In this document: positions 1 to 9,243 of the stretch, piece after piece
Layout: the number at the start of each line of letters is the position of its first letter
Numbering within the stretch: position 1 is the stretch's first letter
NCBI GenBank assembly: GCA_021732085.1
Contig: JAKFVQ010000007.1
Span: forward strand, 248,001-312,000
From: Candidatus Obscuribacterales bacterium
GTDB taxonomy: Bacteria; Cyanobacteriota; Vampirovibrionia; Obscuribacterales; Obscuribacteraceae
Length of the DNA stretch: 64,000 bases
Direction: 5' to 3'
Notes under the pieces: model-generated
Seen by the model: the letters and a program-made list of their open reading frames with translations, nothing else
Told to the model about the DNA's origin: nothing
The model's database searches: none
Program-made: the position numbers and the translations under genes

Positions 1-66
1 ACTTGGACGTGAAAGCGACGCGAAGAAAGTCGAAAACGAGCTCTAAAAAAGCTCTGAAGAAAGTAT

Positions 67-1281
67 TTAGCGCAAAAGCGGAAGAGCCACATTTTTGACC
101 GCAGGGTTTGATCCGTTCTTCTTGAGAGCAGAGCGCAGAATCAAATCATAACTGGGCGCGGTGCTTCCGTCAGTGTATCGGATACCGGAAGGGTTGAACT
201 TGATACCAGTTCGGTGCAGAGAACACCTCGTATCAATCGCGGCGATTTTCAGATCCGAAAGCGGCTTCACTTCACCAGGTTCACTCACACCATTGATATT
301 GCGATCGTGCCATACCGCGATTCCATCCAGCTCGGCAGCTTGCAAAAGTCCATTGCGGTCATCGTCAAGTCCGGCAAGAACTTCATAACCATTGCACCAG
401 AAGATCCAAAAGCTCGATTGTCCAACAAGTTGCAATCCAGACGTGATCTGTCCGGATGCTTGGCGATCAAACACCAACCAGGCTGCGTCCGCGGACAGCC
501 AATTATCGTATTCGCGAGATCCAAAACCATCCAAGTCAAAAGAGATGCGCTTATCAACAAGCAAGTGCTCAAGCCCCACCTTCTGAGTCAGTGGTATCAT
601 AATTGGTGTTACATATCGAGGAAGTTTTTCTACCTCGGCGGTTTGCTCATTTAGCTTTGCCAGTTCCTTTTTGTCTTTCACAGGGTCCAGCATCTTCCGC
701 AAGTATTCAGCTGTCTCGACGGAAATAGACCAGCCGCGCATCCCGCCCTTCGATTCTTTATCAATCGAGTATGCCTCTTTGAATACCTGCCGGTAAAGAG
801 CTAAAGCCTGCTTCTTATCGCCACTTTGTTCGTAACACCAAGCCAGACCCAACTTAGCTGCCAACAAAGAAGAATCCGATTTTATGGCGGCGTTCAGATA
901 TTTGATTGCTTCTTTCAAATGGGCTTTAGCAGAGGCTTCCTTTGCCGGACTCTTGGATGGAATCACTGGAAACTGAGAGTGGTCAGGTTTATGCCCGAAT
1001 TCAGGCAATTCAAATTGTGAGCCAGGGGTACTGTGCGCATCGGCAGGTGCGATCTCTGTTTTCTGCGCATAAGCCATCGCATGGAGGCGACCGATACGGA
1101 AATCTATTAGAGCCTTATCCATGCTGCCGAGCGCATCGGCACGCATCGCTTCCAAGTTTTTCATCAGGCGAGGAATCGGCACATCCCTCGTTTGTATCAT
1201 GGCGAATTTAGCTTGCCCTGCCGGAGCAGAGATAAGAAATATCCCAATAATCAAGAAAGCAATAATGGGGGTATGCTTCAT
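67..1281 (-). CDS. Exported TPR protein with RTX-type Asp-rich calcium-binding-like C-terminus
   Basis: 404 residues when started at the ATG at 1281, chosen because a gggaaaagg-like RBS lies just upstream and residues 1-24 (MKHTPIIAFLIIGIFLIS...GQA) form a clear signal peptide. The frame stays open to 1362, but that extension would bury the signal. Residues about 113-178 look like one or two TPR units. From about 245 on the protein has the pattern seen beside RTX/hemolysin-type calcium-binding regions: FDLDGFG, then LVFDRQASGQITSG, then LDDDRNGLLQAAELDGIAVW and DRNINGVSEPGEV. Several loop acids are replaced (DRQASG, FDLDGFGS), so calcium binding is uncertain. Divergent from the acyl-CoA synthetase at 1441. 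The exact role is unknown; an extracytoplasmic location is inferred from the signal peptide. Confidence 0.8.
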   Translation of the reverse strand: MKHTPIIAFLIIGIFLISAPAGQAKFAMIQTRDVPIPRLMKNLEAMRADALGSMDKALIDFRIGRLHAMAYAQKTEIAPADAHSTPGSQFELPEFGHKPDHSQFPVIPSKSPAKEASAKAHLKEAIKYLNAAIKSDSSLLAAKLGLAWCYEQSGDKKQALALYRQVFKEAYSIDKESKGGMRGWSISVETAEYLRKMLDPVKDKKELAKLNEQTAEVEKLPRYVTPIMIPLTQKVGLEHLLVDKRISFDLDGFGSREYDNWLSADAAWLVFDRQASGQITSGLQLVGQSSFWIFWCNGYEVLAGLDDDRNGLLQAAELDGIAVWHDRNINGVSEPGEVKPLSDLKIAAIDTRCSLHRTGIKFNPSGIRYTDGSTAPSYDLILRSALKKNGSNPAVKNVALPLLR

Positions 1282-1440
1282 GACCTTTTCCCTGTCGCGC
1301 TTTTCAGCATTGGCTGAGAATTCGCTAAAGCGGCAAAGCTTGCCAAGCGAGTTCTTACTCAAGCGCGTCGAGCAAGAATGTCATTACAATATCAGGCGGA
1401 AGCCCACATTACTCCTTATATTCCGCACAAGAAGACATCT

Positions 1441-3039
1441 ATGAATCTCTGGTTATCGCTGAACAAAGCACTCACCCTCTATCCCGAACGCGAAGCTCTC
1501 GTCGACGGCACACGCCGATTCACCTATCGACAGTTTGGTGAAAGAGTCGCTTCACTGTTGCAATTCTTGCGCGCTGCCGGGCTCAAGAAGGGATCGGTCG
1601 CGGCGATTAGCTGCCCGAACACAGCTGAGTTCATGGAAATCTACTATGCCTGCGGCGTCGAGGGCATAATTCTCGTTCCGCTAAATTACCGTCTAGCGGC
1701 CGAGGAATTGCGCGAGATTTTAAATGACGCTGATGCCGAGTTGATCTTTTTCCACTGGCAATTTGCCGACTGCGCTGCGGAGATCTTGCCGCACTGCTCG
1801 CAGCTCAGACATCTAGTAATGATAGGCGATACAGGTACGAAGAAATTTGCTTCCCATCCCAATCTGCAAGCACATGAATACGAACCACTCTGCCAAACGA
1901 AGGGGGCGCGTTTTGACAATGTCCCCTACTTGAGCGCAGATGATTTAGCGCATTTGTACTACACAAGCGGCACTACGGGTCGCCCGAAGGGCGTAATGTT
2001 GAGTCATGGCAATGTGATGTTCAACGCACTGGGCGCTATTTCGGAATTAGGATTGTGCGACGCTGATACGTGGATTCATGCCGCACCGCTGTTCCATTTA
2101 GCTGATGCTTGGGCAACTTTTGCGATCACTTGGGTTGGAGGAAAGCATGTTTTCCTCTCTCAATTCCAATCCAAAGACACGCTACAAAAGATCAGCGAAG
2201 AGAAAGTTACCGTAACGGTGCTCGTTCCCACAATGCTCAATGCGATGGTTAACGATCCCGATGTCGGTCAATTCAAATACGATTCCTTGCGCTTGCTGAT
2301 AACGGGCGGCTCGCCGATTGCACCGGAAGTAGTTAAGCGCGTGATGCGCACATTCGGATGCGAGTATGTGCAGCTTTATGGCATGACGGAAACGAGTCCT
2401 TTCTTGACTGTGAGCTGCCCGAAAGCTGAGCACAAAAATTGGGACGAGGATAAGCAAGTAGAAATTCGCGCAAAGACAGGACGCCCCTACATCGGAGCAG
2501 AGGTCAAAGTCGTACATCCAGACGGCGCCGAAGTTACCAACAACGGCAAGGAAGTGGGCGAAATTATTGCTCGCGGACCAACAATCACACGCGGTTACTG
2601 GAAGCAACCTGAGGCAACCGCACAAGCTATAAAGGATGGATGGATCCACACAGGAGACCTGGCTGTGGTCGATGAGCACGGCTATATCAATATAGTTGAT
2701 CGCAAGAAAGACATGATCATTAGCGGTGGCGAAAACGTTTACTCAACAGAAGTCGAATACGCACTTCATGAGCACCCAGGTGTGCACGAATGCGCGGTTT
2801 TCGGCATCCCAGATGAGCGCTGGGGTGAAGCAGTTCACGCGGTCGTAGTGCGCAAGCCAGGAAATGATGCTTTGAGCGAAGAGGATCTAATCGCGTTTGT
2901 GAAGGAAAGGCTGGCTAAATACAAGGCACCGCGCAGTATTGAGTTCATGAGTGAATTGCCGAAGACAGGCTCTGGCAAAATCTATAAGAAAGAGATGCGC
3001 GAAAAGTACTGGACCGGCCGCGTCAAACAGGTCAATTAA
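1441..3039 (+). CDS. Long-chain fatty acid-CoA ligase / AMP-binding acyl-CoA synthetase
   Basis: Adenylate-forming enzyme that activates a carboxylic acid with ATP and transfers it to CoA. Visible motifs: the P-loop-like YYTSGTTGRPKGVMLSH, the LYGMTE motif, the hinge GYINIVDRKKDMIISGG, and near the C-terminus KTGSGKIYKKEMRE, which carries the catalytic lysine. The length (532 aa from the ATG at 1441) is normal for fatty-acyl or aryl-CoA ligases. The frame extends to an ATG at 1378, but MNLWLSLNKAL aligns with the usual family start. The substrate cannot be read from sequence. The stop codon overlaps an ATG at 3039 (TAATG), though the downstream gene probably starts at 3159. Confidence 0.92.
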   Translation: MNLWLSLNKALTLYPEREALVDGTRRFTYRQFGERVASLLQFLRAAGLKKGSVAAISCPNTAEFMEIYYACGVEGIILVPLNYRLAAEELREILNDADAELIFFHWQFADCAAEILPHCSQLRHLVMIGDTGTKKFASHPNLQAHEYEPLCQTKGARFDNVPYLSADDLAHLYYTSGTTGRPKGVMLSHGNVMFNALGAISELGLCDADTWIHAAPLFHLADAWATFAITWVGGKHVFLSQFQSKDTLQKISEEKVTVTVLVPTMLNAMVNDPDVGQFKYDSLRLLITGGSPIAPEVVKRVMRTFGCEYVQLYGMTETSPFLTVSCPKAEHKNWDEDKQVEIRAKTGRPYIGAEVKVVHPDGAEVTNNGKEVGEIIARGPTITRGYWKQPEATAQAIKDGWIHTGDLAVVDEHGYINIVDRKKDMIISGGENVYSTEVEYALHEHPGVHECAVFGIPDERWGEAVHAVVVRKPGNDALSEEDLIAFVKERLAKYKAPRSIEFMSELPKTGSGKIYKKEMREKYWTGRVKQVN

Positions 3040-3043
3040 TGAA

Positions 3044-3095
3044 AAGCGGCGAATGCGAGACGCAAAACGCCGCGGAAGCTTCCAGAGCCTTAAGC
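3044..3095 (+). promoter_or_regulatory. Hairpin element in the leader of the TPR gene, related to the r-protein leader element
   Basis: GCGGCG and CGCCGC enclose a loop containing gcgagacgcaaaa, followed by GGAAGCTTCC and then AGAGCC. The order of an AAGCG start, a central stem, TTCC and then (A/G)GAG resembles the elements found before ribosomal genes, and the gacgca loop resembles the gacgcagaat units of the valS leader. Function unknown. Confidence 0.4.
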
Positions 3096-3158
3096 ATTCA
3101 TTCTAATGCTAGAATGCAGCATAGAGTTCTGCGACTAGATTCGACCAGGAAGTTCCTG

Positions 3159-4331
3159 ATGCCAAATAATGACGGTCTAACAAGAAGCGCAAACAAGCGG
3201 GGAGTTAACTCCCGAAATTGCTTGTTACCCCTTGCCATTAGCTTGTCGGCCCTGACCCTATGCCACCCCATTTACGCACAAGAATCCGATAGCTCCGATT
3301 TGAGGGAACACGTCAATCGCGGAAATCAGCTGATGGCGCGCAGGCAGTTCGCAGCGGCGCAGGCAGAGTACGAAGCAGCAAAGAAGATCGATCCTTCAAA
3401 TCAAATCGTTAAACACAACCTGGCAGAGCTTTTCAACAACTGGGGCGTCACCTATTTCCGGGCGAAATCTTACAGCGAAGCCATCGCCCAATTTCAGAAA
3501 TGTCTTGCAGTCATGCCTGGTCATGGGAACGCGAAATACAACATACAACTGTGCCGCCGCGCCATGCAAAATCAGGGAATGAATCCGGACGAGCTTCCTG
3601 ACGCGGCGTCTGAAGACAAGGAAAAGTCCAAAACAGAACAAGCAAAAGACGAAAGCAAAGACGCAAAAGAGAAGAAAGATGGACAGGCGGCAACAACCGC
3701 GCCAGGTGCTGACGCGATGAGCGTCAGTGTAGGAAACAAAACAATTTTCACCAACAACGCACCGTTCGTATCTGGATCGTCAGTGTTTCCTGTCTACTCG
3801 GAAAAGAACGGTGCTGCAAAATCGACAGTAAATGTGATAAATCCAGCAGCAATGGCCGTTCCAGGTGAACCAACGATTACCTCAACGGGCGTAGCTGTGG
3901 GATCGGCTCCAGCTATCACGACGACTCCTGCTACCACTCCTGCGGCGACGACCGCTTCGACAAATCCGCCAGCAAATCCATCTAACCCAAATGAGGCTCC
4001 AACCCAGCCTGTGCAAGCAGACGCCGCCAAGCCGAAATACAATCCAGTCGCGCCCGCAAATTCCCAACCGACTTATGTGCCAATGCCGGCTAGTTATGAT
4101 TCGGTTCAAGCGGCACAAGCGCCAACCTACAACAGGGGCTCCGGCGACTCAAACATGACCCTGGACGAAAAAGTTTGCGCTCTTGAGCTAAAGGTTTACG
4201 GCAAGAAGCATATCGATATGCCTATCATGCGCAGAATTGACCAGCTCGAGACCGATTACATTGGACAGATTCGCTCGGGTTCAATGAGCGAACGCGTTGA
4301 ATATTTGAAAAAAGCGATCGGACAAAACTGA
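3159..4331 (+). CDS. Exported TPR protein with Pro/Thr/Ala-rich linker
   Basis: The start at 3159 is chosen because aggaag lies at RBS distance and the product (390 aa) begins with a signal peptide, cleaved near residue 40 (hydrophobic CLLPLAISLSALTL, then YAQ). The frame is open back to 3039, overlapping the stop of the CoA ligase. Residues about 50-125 contain TPR helices (RGNQLMARRQFAAAQAEYE, AIAQFQKCLAVMPGHGNAKY). A charged segment and a long Ala/Pro/Thr linker follow, then a compact C-terminal motif (LDEKVCALELKVYGKKHID). The architecture resembles that of the gene at 55234. Probably a periplasmic or envelope scaffold; no enzymatic motif is visible. Confidence 0.8.
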   Translation: MPNNDGLTRSANKRGVNSRNCLLPLAISLSALTLCHPIYAQESDSSDLREHVNRGNQLMARRQFAAAQAEYEAAKKIDPSNQIVKHNLAELFNNWGVTYFRAKSYSEAIAQFQKCLAVMPGHGNAKYNIQLCRRAMQNQGMNPDELPDAASEDKEKSKTEQAKDESKDAKEKKDGQAATTAPGADAMSVSVGNKTIFTNNAPFVSGSSVFPVYSEKNGAAKSTVNVINPAAMAVPGEPTITSTGVAVGSAPAITTTPATTPAATTASTNPPANPSNPNEAPTQPVQADAAKPKYNPVAPANSQPTYVPMPASYDSVQAAQAPTYNRGSGDSNMTLDEKVCALELKVYGKKHIDMPIMRRIDQLETDYIGQIRSGSMSERVEYLKKAIGQN

Positions 4332-4344
4332 CAAATTGAAATGA

Positions 4345-4377
4345 AGGCACACGTCGATGCGCTCCCTGTGCCTCTTT
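4345..4377 (+). terminator. Possible intrinsic terminator after the TPR gene
   Basis: AGGCACA (4345-4351) pairs with TGTGCCT (4367-4373) and is followed by the short T-rich run CTTTACT. It lies just after the stop at 4331 and between convergent genes. Moderate stem and poor U-tract. Confidence 0.4.
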
Positions 4378-4401
4378 ACTGAAACTTTGTCGTGCGTAAA
4401 A

Positions 4402-4800
4402 TTAAACGGCTGGACCCAGTGCTGGATCGGAATTGGTACTTTTTGCAAATCTGCTATCGGCAACGGCTGCCCCAGAAAGATTGTTTTTCTTGGCTTTCTG
4501 GTCAAAGATCATGCTGATTATCATTCTCAAAGGTAGTGCCAAAATTACCGCGGTTAATCCCCAGAAAAATTGGTCGTTCTTCACAAACCAGTCGAGAACG
4601 TTGTCTAGCTCGACTTTTAGCATCGGTGATTGGGAAGCAAGTACAATGAAAGCCAAAATCGTGGCAGGTAACGCCAGCTCAATACCAAGCTGAGAAGGCG
4701 TCGTTGAGCCTCTCAGAGCAATCTTTGCCGAAGATAGAGGAGACAGATCAGGACGCATCGGGGCACCATATATAGCGGCATCTCTACTAAAGACCATCAT
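4402..4800 (-). CDS. Small integral membrane protein, unrecognised
   Basis: About 132 residues. The start is uncertain between the adjacent ATGs at 4800 and 4797; GAGG lies 4 or 7 nt upstream. Two hydrophobic segments are visible (LGIELALPATILAFIVLAS and FFWGLTAVILALPLRMIISM), separated by a short polar hairpin, with a basic, Asn/Ser-rich tail ending DPALGPAV. I do not recognise a family. Convergent with the TPR gene ending at 4331. Confidence 0.6.
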   Translation of the reverse strand: MMVFSRDAAIYGAPMRPDLSPLSSAKIALRGSTTPSQLGIELALPATILAFIVLASQSPMLKVELDNVLDWFVKNDQFFWGLTAVILALPLRMIISMIFDQKAKKNNLSGAAVADSRFAKSTNSDPALGPAV

Positions 4801-5041
4801 ACAACCTCGCAAAGACTTGTCAAGTAATCATTCCGGCGATTCGTGCATTCCTTGTTACATGTCCTAACGTCTGAAGAAACTTTCATTGAAAAATCCATCG
4901 ACCAAAGAATGCTTCAGGAGCGCCAAGGCACGGAAGAATACGGTTCTCGGGTTCGACGGCCGAAGACGTTTGCGAGTTCCTTCTTTACCTGATCTTTTTA
5001 GAAAGGCTGAAACCGGTAAAATAGTGAGTTCCAATCACATC

Positions 5042-5257
5042 CTTCAATGCTAAGTAGCGGCGGATGTGGCAGACGCAGAATCCGGCAAAAGCATCCGGAG
5101 CGTTAGTTCTTCGCACAGACTGTGCCGGACAGCCGGAGCATTTGTTTTAAGCGGAGAGGTGGAGAGACGCAGAATGCAACGGGAAACAAGGCGTTTATTC
5201 TGAGCAACGAATGCCAAGACGCAGAATGCGGCAAGAGCACCTGGAGCATTTAAAACC
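5042..5257 (+). promoter_or_regulatory. Repeat-rich structured leader of valS
   Basis: Between 4801 and 5269 I see no gene. The 3' half holds three copies of gacgcagaat (5072, 5166, 5218), two of them within units ending in a stem arm plus GGAGC. In the first, TAGCG, GGATG, CATCC, GGAG and CGTTA give an outer stem and an inner helix like the ribosomal leader elements. Other units end ccggagcatt and cctggagcatt. No T-box signature (the conserved GGUGG-containing T-box sequence) is visible, so this is not an obvious T-box. A possible -10 (TAAAAT, 5017-5022) lies upstream. Confidence 0.45.
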
Positions 5258-5269
5258 AAAGGAGACGAA

Positions 5270-7918
5270 ATGACGACCGAAACAGGAGTGACGAAAGAAG
5301 ATGGCAAAGCGTTGCCCTCGCACTTCGAATCGCAAGCAATCGAGACAAAATGGGATGAGCAATGGGAAGATCTTCAGATCTACCGCTACGATCCATCCAG
5401 ACCTCGTGAAGCAACCTTCGTCGTAGATACGCCTCCCCCAACAGTTTCCGGCTCGCTGCACGTAGGTCACGTGTTCAGCTACACCCATACTGACGTAGTC
5501 GTTCGCTACAAAAGAATGCGTGGCATGAACATCTTCTATCCGATGGGATGGGACGATAACGGGCTTCCAACAGAGCGTCGCGTTCAAAATTATTACAACG
5601 TCCGATGCGATCTGAGCCGCACGCCAGGTCCTTACTTGAGTGCCGAAGAAGCTACCGCTACTTACAAGAAGGACGATCCGCCGCGCATAGTCAGCCGACC
5701 AAACTTTATCGAACTTTGCCTTAAACTTACGCAAGAGGACGAGAAGGCATTCAAAGCACTCTGGCGCCGCATCGGGCTATCGGTTGATTGGAAACAAGAA
5801 TATTCCACTATCGACAAACACAGTATTCGAATTGCCCAACAAAGTTTCCTCGACCTGCAACAAAAAGGTCATGTTTACAGTGTTGAAGCACCGACGATGT
5901 GGGACGTTGATTTCCAAACAGCTGTCGCGCAAGCAGAACTTGAAGACAGAAACGTAGCTGGTAATTTCCACAACATTCGCTTCGGCATCCAGGGCAGCGA
6001 AGAAACTTTCGTGATCGCCACCACCAGACCTGAACTACTTCCTGCTTGCGTCGGCGTTGCAGCTCATCCTGACGATGCCCGATACAAGCATCTTTTCGGC
6101 AAAAAAGCTTTGACACCATTGTTCAATGTACCAGTTCCGATTTTCCCAACAGAAGTCGCCGATCCTGAAAAAGGCACAGGCATCCTCATGGTCTGTACCT
6201 TCGGCGACGCCACAGACGTTGCCTGGTGGAAAGAGCAGAAACTTGAATTGCGCCAAATATTGGGAAGAGATGGGCGCTTGATTCCGATTCAGTTTGGATC
6301 AAATGGCTGGCCTAGCCAGAACGCAGAACGCGCCAATGCACTCTACACAGAAATCACAGGCAAGAATGTGAAGCAGGCGCAGAAGCTTATTGTTGAAATG
6401 CTTCGCAAACCAGAAAACGCCGCGATCGGGTCAGGCAGTGAAGCAGCACTAGTCGGCGAGCCTAAGCCACTGGAGCACTCAGTCAAATTCTTCGAAAAGG
6501 GTGATCGCCCACTCGAATTTATCACCACGCGACAGTGGTTTGTTCGCCTCATGGACAAGAAAGAGCAGCTGGTCAAGAAAGGCGATGAAATCACCTGGTA
6601 TCCGGATCACATGCGCTTGCGTTATAAAAACTGGACTGAGAATTTGCTGTTCGATTGGTGCGTCAGCAGACAGCGCTACTTCGGCGTGCCGTTCCCGGTC
6701 TGGTATCCAATCGATGCAAATGGTGTAATCCAATACGACAAAGCCATCACTGCCCAAATGAGCGCATTGCCGGTTGATCCGACGATTGATGTGCCGGCCG
6801 GATACGAAGAAAAACAAAGAGACCAGCCGAACGGCTTCAAAGGCGAAGCCGACGTTTTCGACACCTGGTTCACAAGTTCGATGACACCGCAACTTTGTTC
6901 AAACTGGTTGATTGACGACAAGCGGCATGCACAGCTTTTCCCGATGGATCTTCGTCCGCAATCCCACGAGATCATCCGCACATGGGCTTTCTACACTATA
7001 GCCAAAGCCATGCTCCATGAAGACAAAATTCCCTGGAAGCAAGTTGGCATTTCGGGCTGGGTACTGGATCCCGATCGCAAAAAGATGTCCAAGTCCAAAG
7101 GCAACGTTCTGACACCTATGCATTTGCTTGATCAATACGGAGCTGACGGCGTCCGATACTGGTCTGCCAACGCCCGATTGGGAACAGATACAGCCTTCGA
7201 CGAAAACATTTTGAAGATCGGCAAACGACTCGTCACCAAAATCTTCAATGCCGGCAAGTTCGTCAGAGGACTAGCCGGAGAGGAGCATTCCATCACACGA
7301 GAACTCGATCTCGGATTCCTTCAACGACTAAAGAAAACTGTGCTTCGTGCCAATCAGCATTTTGAAAATTTCGATTACGCCTCGGCTCTCAGTGAATGCG
7401 AAAGGTTCTTCTGGAACGATTTCACCGACGAATATATCGAGATGGTGAAGCAACGAGCTTATAATGCCGATGATATCCAAGGTCGGGGCTCAGCGCTTTC
7501 GACTCTGCGATTTGCAATGAGCACCATTTTGCGCCTCTTTGCACCATTCCTTCCTTACGTTACAGAAGAAGTATGGTCATGGTCATTCGCCGAAAAGACT
7601 GGCGAGAAGAGCATTCACAAAGCACCTTATCCGCAGGAAAAGGACTTCGACCAGTTCGCTTCTCCAGCTGATGAGATGTCTTTCCAGGCAGCAGCCAATT
7701 GCCGAGGCAAAGTCAACCAACAGAAAACCGATCAGTCGAAATCTGTGGGCAGCGCACTGAAGAGCGCTGTCGTGGTGTGCAACGAAAAAAGTTTCACCAG
7801 ATTGACCTTGGTTATGGAAGACTTCAAAGCGGCAACACGCGTTGACGAAATCGTCCATAGCCTCGACGAGTCGATAGCAGACGGCGAATTTGTCATCAAA
7901 GAAGCTCAGTTCCAATAG
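5270..7918 (+). CDS. valS: Valyl-tRNA synthetase, archaeal-like type
   Basis: 882 aa. Class Ia synthetase that charges tRNA-Val. The HIGH motif reads HVGH within PPPTVSGSLHVGH and the KMSKS motif is KMSKSKGN. The CP1 editing domain is present (VIATTRPELLPACVGVAAHP). The block MGWDDNGLPTERRVQNYY is typical of the archaeal-like ValRS found in some bacteria such as Rickettsia and actinobacteria. The usual bacterial C-terminal coiled-coil arm seems reduced. An ATG with aaaggagac 6-8 nt upstream supports the start. It follows a 450-nt leader with repeated structured units, suggesting control at the RNA level. Confidence 0.95.
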   Translation: MTTETGVTKEDGKALPSHFESQAIETKWDEQWEDLQIYRYDPSRPREATFVVDTPPPTVSGSLHVGHVFSYTHTDVVVRYKRMRGMNIFYPMGWDDNGLPTERRVQNYYNVRCDLSRTPGPYLSAEEATATYKKDDPPRIVSRPNFIELCLKLTQEDEKAFKALWRRIGLSVDWKQEYSTIDKHSIRIAQQSFLDLQQKGHVYSVEAPTMWDVDFQTAVAQAELEDRNVAGNFHNIRFGIQGSEETFVIATTRPELLPACVGVAAHPDDARYKHLFGKKALTPLFNVPVPIFPTEVADPEKGTGILMVCTFGDATDVAWWKEQKLELRQILGRDGRLIPIQFGSNGWPSQNAERANALYTEITGKNVKQAQKLIVEMLRKPENAAIGSGSEAALVGEPKPLEHSVKFFEKGDRPLEFITTRQWFVRLMDKKEQLVKKGDEITWYPDHMRLRYKNWTENLLFDWCVSRQRYFGVPFPVWYPIDANGVIQYDKAITAQMSALPVDPTIDVPAGYEEKQRDQPNGFKGEADVFDTWFTSSMTPQLCSNWLIDDKRHAQLFPMDLRPQSHEIIRTWAFYTIAKAMLHEDKIPWKQVGISGWVLDPDRKKMSKSKGNVLTPMHLLDQYGADGVRYWSANARLGTDTAFDENILKIGKRLVTKIFNAGKFVRGLAGEEHSITRELDLGFLQRLKKTVLRANQHFENFDYASALSECERFFWNDFTDEYIEMVKQRAYNADDIQGRGSALSTLRFAMSTILRLFAPFLPYVTEEVWSWSFAEKTGEKSIHKAPYPQEKDFDQFASPADEMSFQAAANCRGKVNQQKTDQSKSVGSALKSAVVVCNEKSFTRLTLVMEDFKAATRVDEIVHSLDESIADGEFVIKEAQFQ

Positions 7919-7981
7919 TAGTACGCCAAAAACACTGTTTGGTATTATTAGGGCTTGTTTTGAACGCCTGGGATTCCATAA

Positions 7982-9145
7982 TTGCAACTTGCTGAAATAA
8001 CCGACGCAGCCAATAAGGGTGTTGCAAAAGCTCAATATGAGCTAGCAGAGATGCTTGCGCTTGGGCAGGTCGTAGAACGGGACTTCGAAAAAGCCGCCCT
8101 ATGGTACGAAAAGGCAGCAAGACAAGGGCACGTCGATGCACAGTTCAAGCTGGGCCAACTCTGTTTTCACGGGCGCGGTGTTGCGCAGAATCTGAAGCAA
8201 GCCGCCTTATGGTTCGACTGTGCTGCAGAGGAAGGGCACTGCGAGGCGCTTTATCAAGCCGGCTTGATATTGGAAAATGGCGCCGGGGTTGAGGTGGATC
8301 CAATCAGAGCGGCACAGATGTATGCAAAAGCCGCTGAGATGGGGCATCACGATGCAGCCTTCAATTTGGCGCTGCTCTGCCATCAAGGAAGAGGCGTCCA
8401 GCAAGATATAAACAAAGCCGTGTTCTATTACGGGCAAGCCGCGGATAATGGTCATTTGCAAGCACAATTCAATCTTGCGCTGATCTATCATCAAGGGGCA
8501 GGCATACCGCGAGATCCAATGCGAGCCGCAGCGCTCTACAAGCAAGCGGCAGAGGCCGGGTTCGTCACAGCCCAATTCAATTTAGCTCTGATGCTGCACC
8601 AGGGAGACGGGGTTACACCTAACATTGGTGATGCATACAACTGGTATCGGACATCCGCCGAAAATGGACACATCACAGCCCAGTTTATTCTGGGGCGCAT
8701 GTATGCAAATGGCGAGGGCGTAGGTCTAGACCATCGCGAATCTTGCCGCTGGCTCCAGAGAGCCGCAGAGCAAGGTCATATGAAAGCTCAATACGAACTG
8801 GCGATAAAATACGTGCGCGGGGAAGGAGTCGCCAAGAATTCCATGTTAGCGGCAGGCTGGTTAGGCAAAGCAGCGGATCAAGGCTACATGAAAGCTATTT
8901 ACAGCCTTGGTCAACTTTTTCGACAAGGCGAAGGTGTAGATCGCAATTTGCCATTCGCTCTTGAATGCTTCCAGAAAGCCGCAGAGGATGGACATGTCGA
9001 GGCGCAATTCTGCCTTGGACAGATGTATCAAAATGGAGAGGGCGGGCTAAAAAGCCTGGAAGAAGCGGCGAAATGGTATGCCAAAGCCGCGAAGCAGGGA
9101 CACAACCGAGCTCTTCTAAGCTTGTCTGATTTGCACGATGGGTAA
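7982..9145 (+). CDS. Sel1-like repeat protein
   Basis: 387 aa, almost entirely Sel1 (SLR) repeats of about 36 residues, around ten copies of the pattern A..WY.KAA..GH..AQ..LG..Y..G.GV (for example FEKAALWYEKAARQGHVDAQ). These form an alpha-solenoid for protein-protein contacts. The start codon is a TTG directly after an in-frame stop, and the RBS is weak; an ATG at 8051 (residue 24) is the next option. No signal peptide is visible, so a cytoplasmic scaffold role is likely, but partners are unknown. It lies 63 nt after valS. Confidence 0.85.
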   Translation: MQLAEITDAANKGVAKAQYELAEMLALGQVVERDFEKAALWYEKAARQGHVDAQFKLGQLCFHGRGVAQNLKQAALWFDCAAEEGHCEALYQAGLILENGAGVEVDPIRAAQMYAKAAEMGHHDAAFNLALLCHQGRGVQQDINKAVFYYGQAADNGHLQAQFNLALIYHQGAGIPRDPMRAAALYKQAAEAGFVTAQFNLALMLHQGDGVTPNIGDAYNWYRTSAENGHITAQFILGRMYANGEGVGLDHRESCRWLQRAAEQGHMKAQYELAIKYVRGEGVAKNSMLAAGWLGKAADQGYMKAIYSLGQLFRQGEGVDRNLPFALECFQKAAEDGHVEAQFCLGQMYQNGEGGLKSLEEAAKWYAKAAKQGHNRALLSLSDLHDG

Positions 9146-9243
9146 AATCCAAGCGCCGTAGTCAAGATTAGGTTATAAATAGCAGAATCTGTGAAAGATA
9201 AATGTGACTGAAATCGATCCGCAAATACAGGAGTGATCGCTTT

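Noticed and set aside
1-98. Possible C-terminal ends of a rightward gene entering the window (frames ending at 46 and near 98)
   Set aside because: Two frames are both open and plausible (one ends VENEL, the other is Lys-rich), and too little sequence is visible to choose.
3039-3158. Upstream start of the TPR gene at 3039, overlapping the CoA ligase stop
   Set aside because: It would place 40 extra polar residues before the signal peptide and would translate the hairpin at 3044-3095; the ATG at 3159 has a good RBS.
5023-5269. T-box riboswitch before valS
   Set aside because: No conserved T-box antiterminator sequence or specifier loop architecture and no terminator before the start codon.
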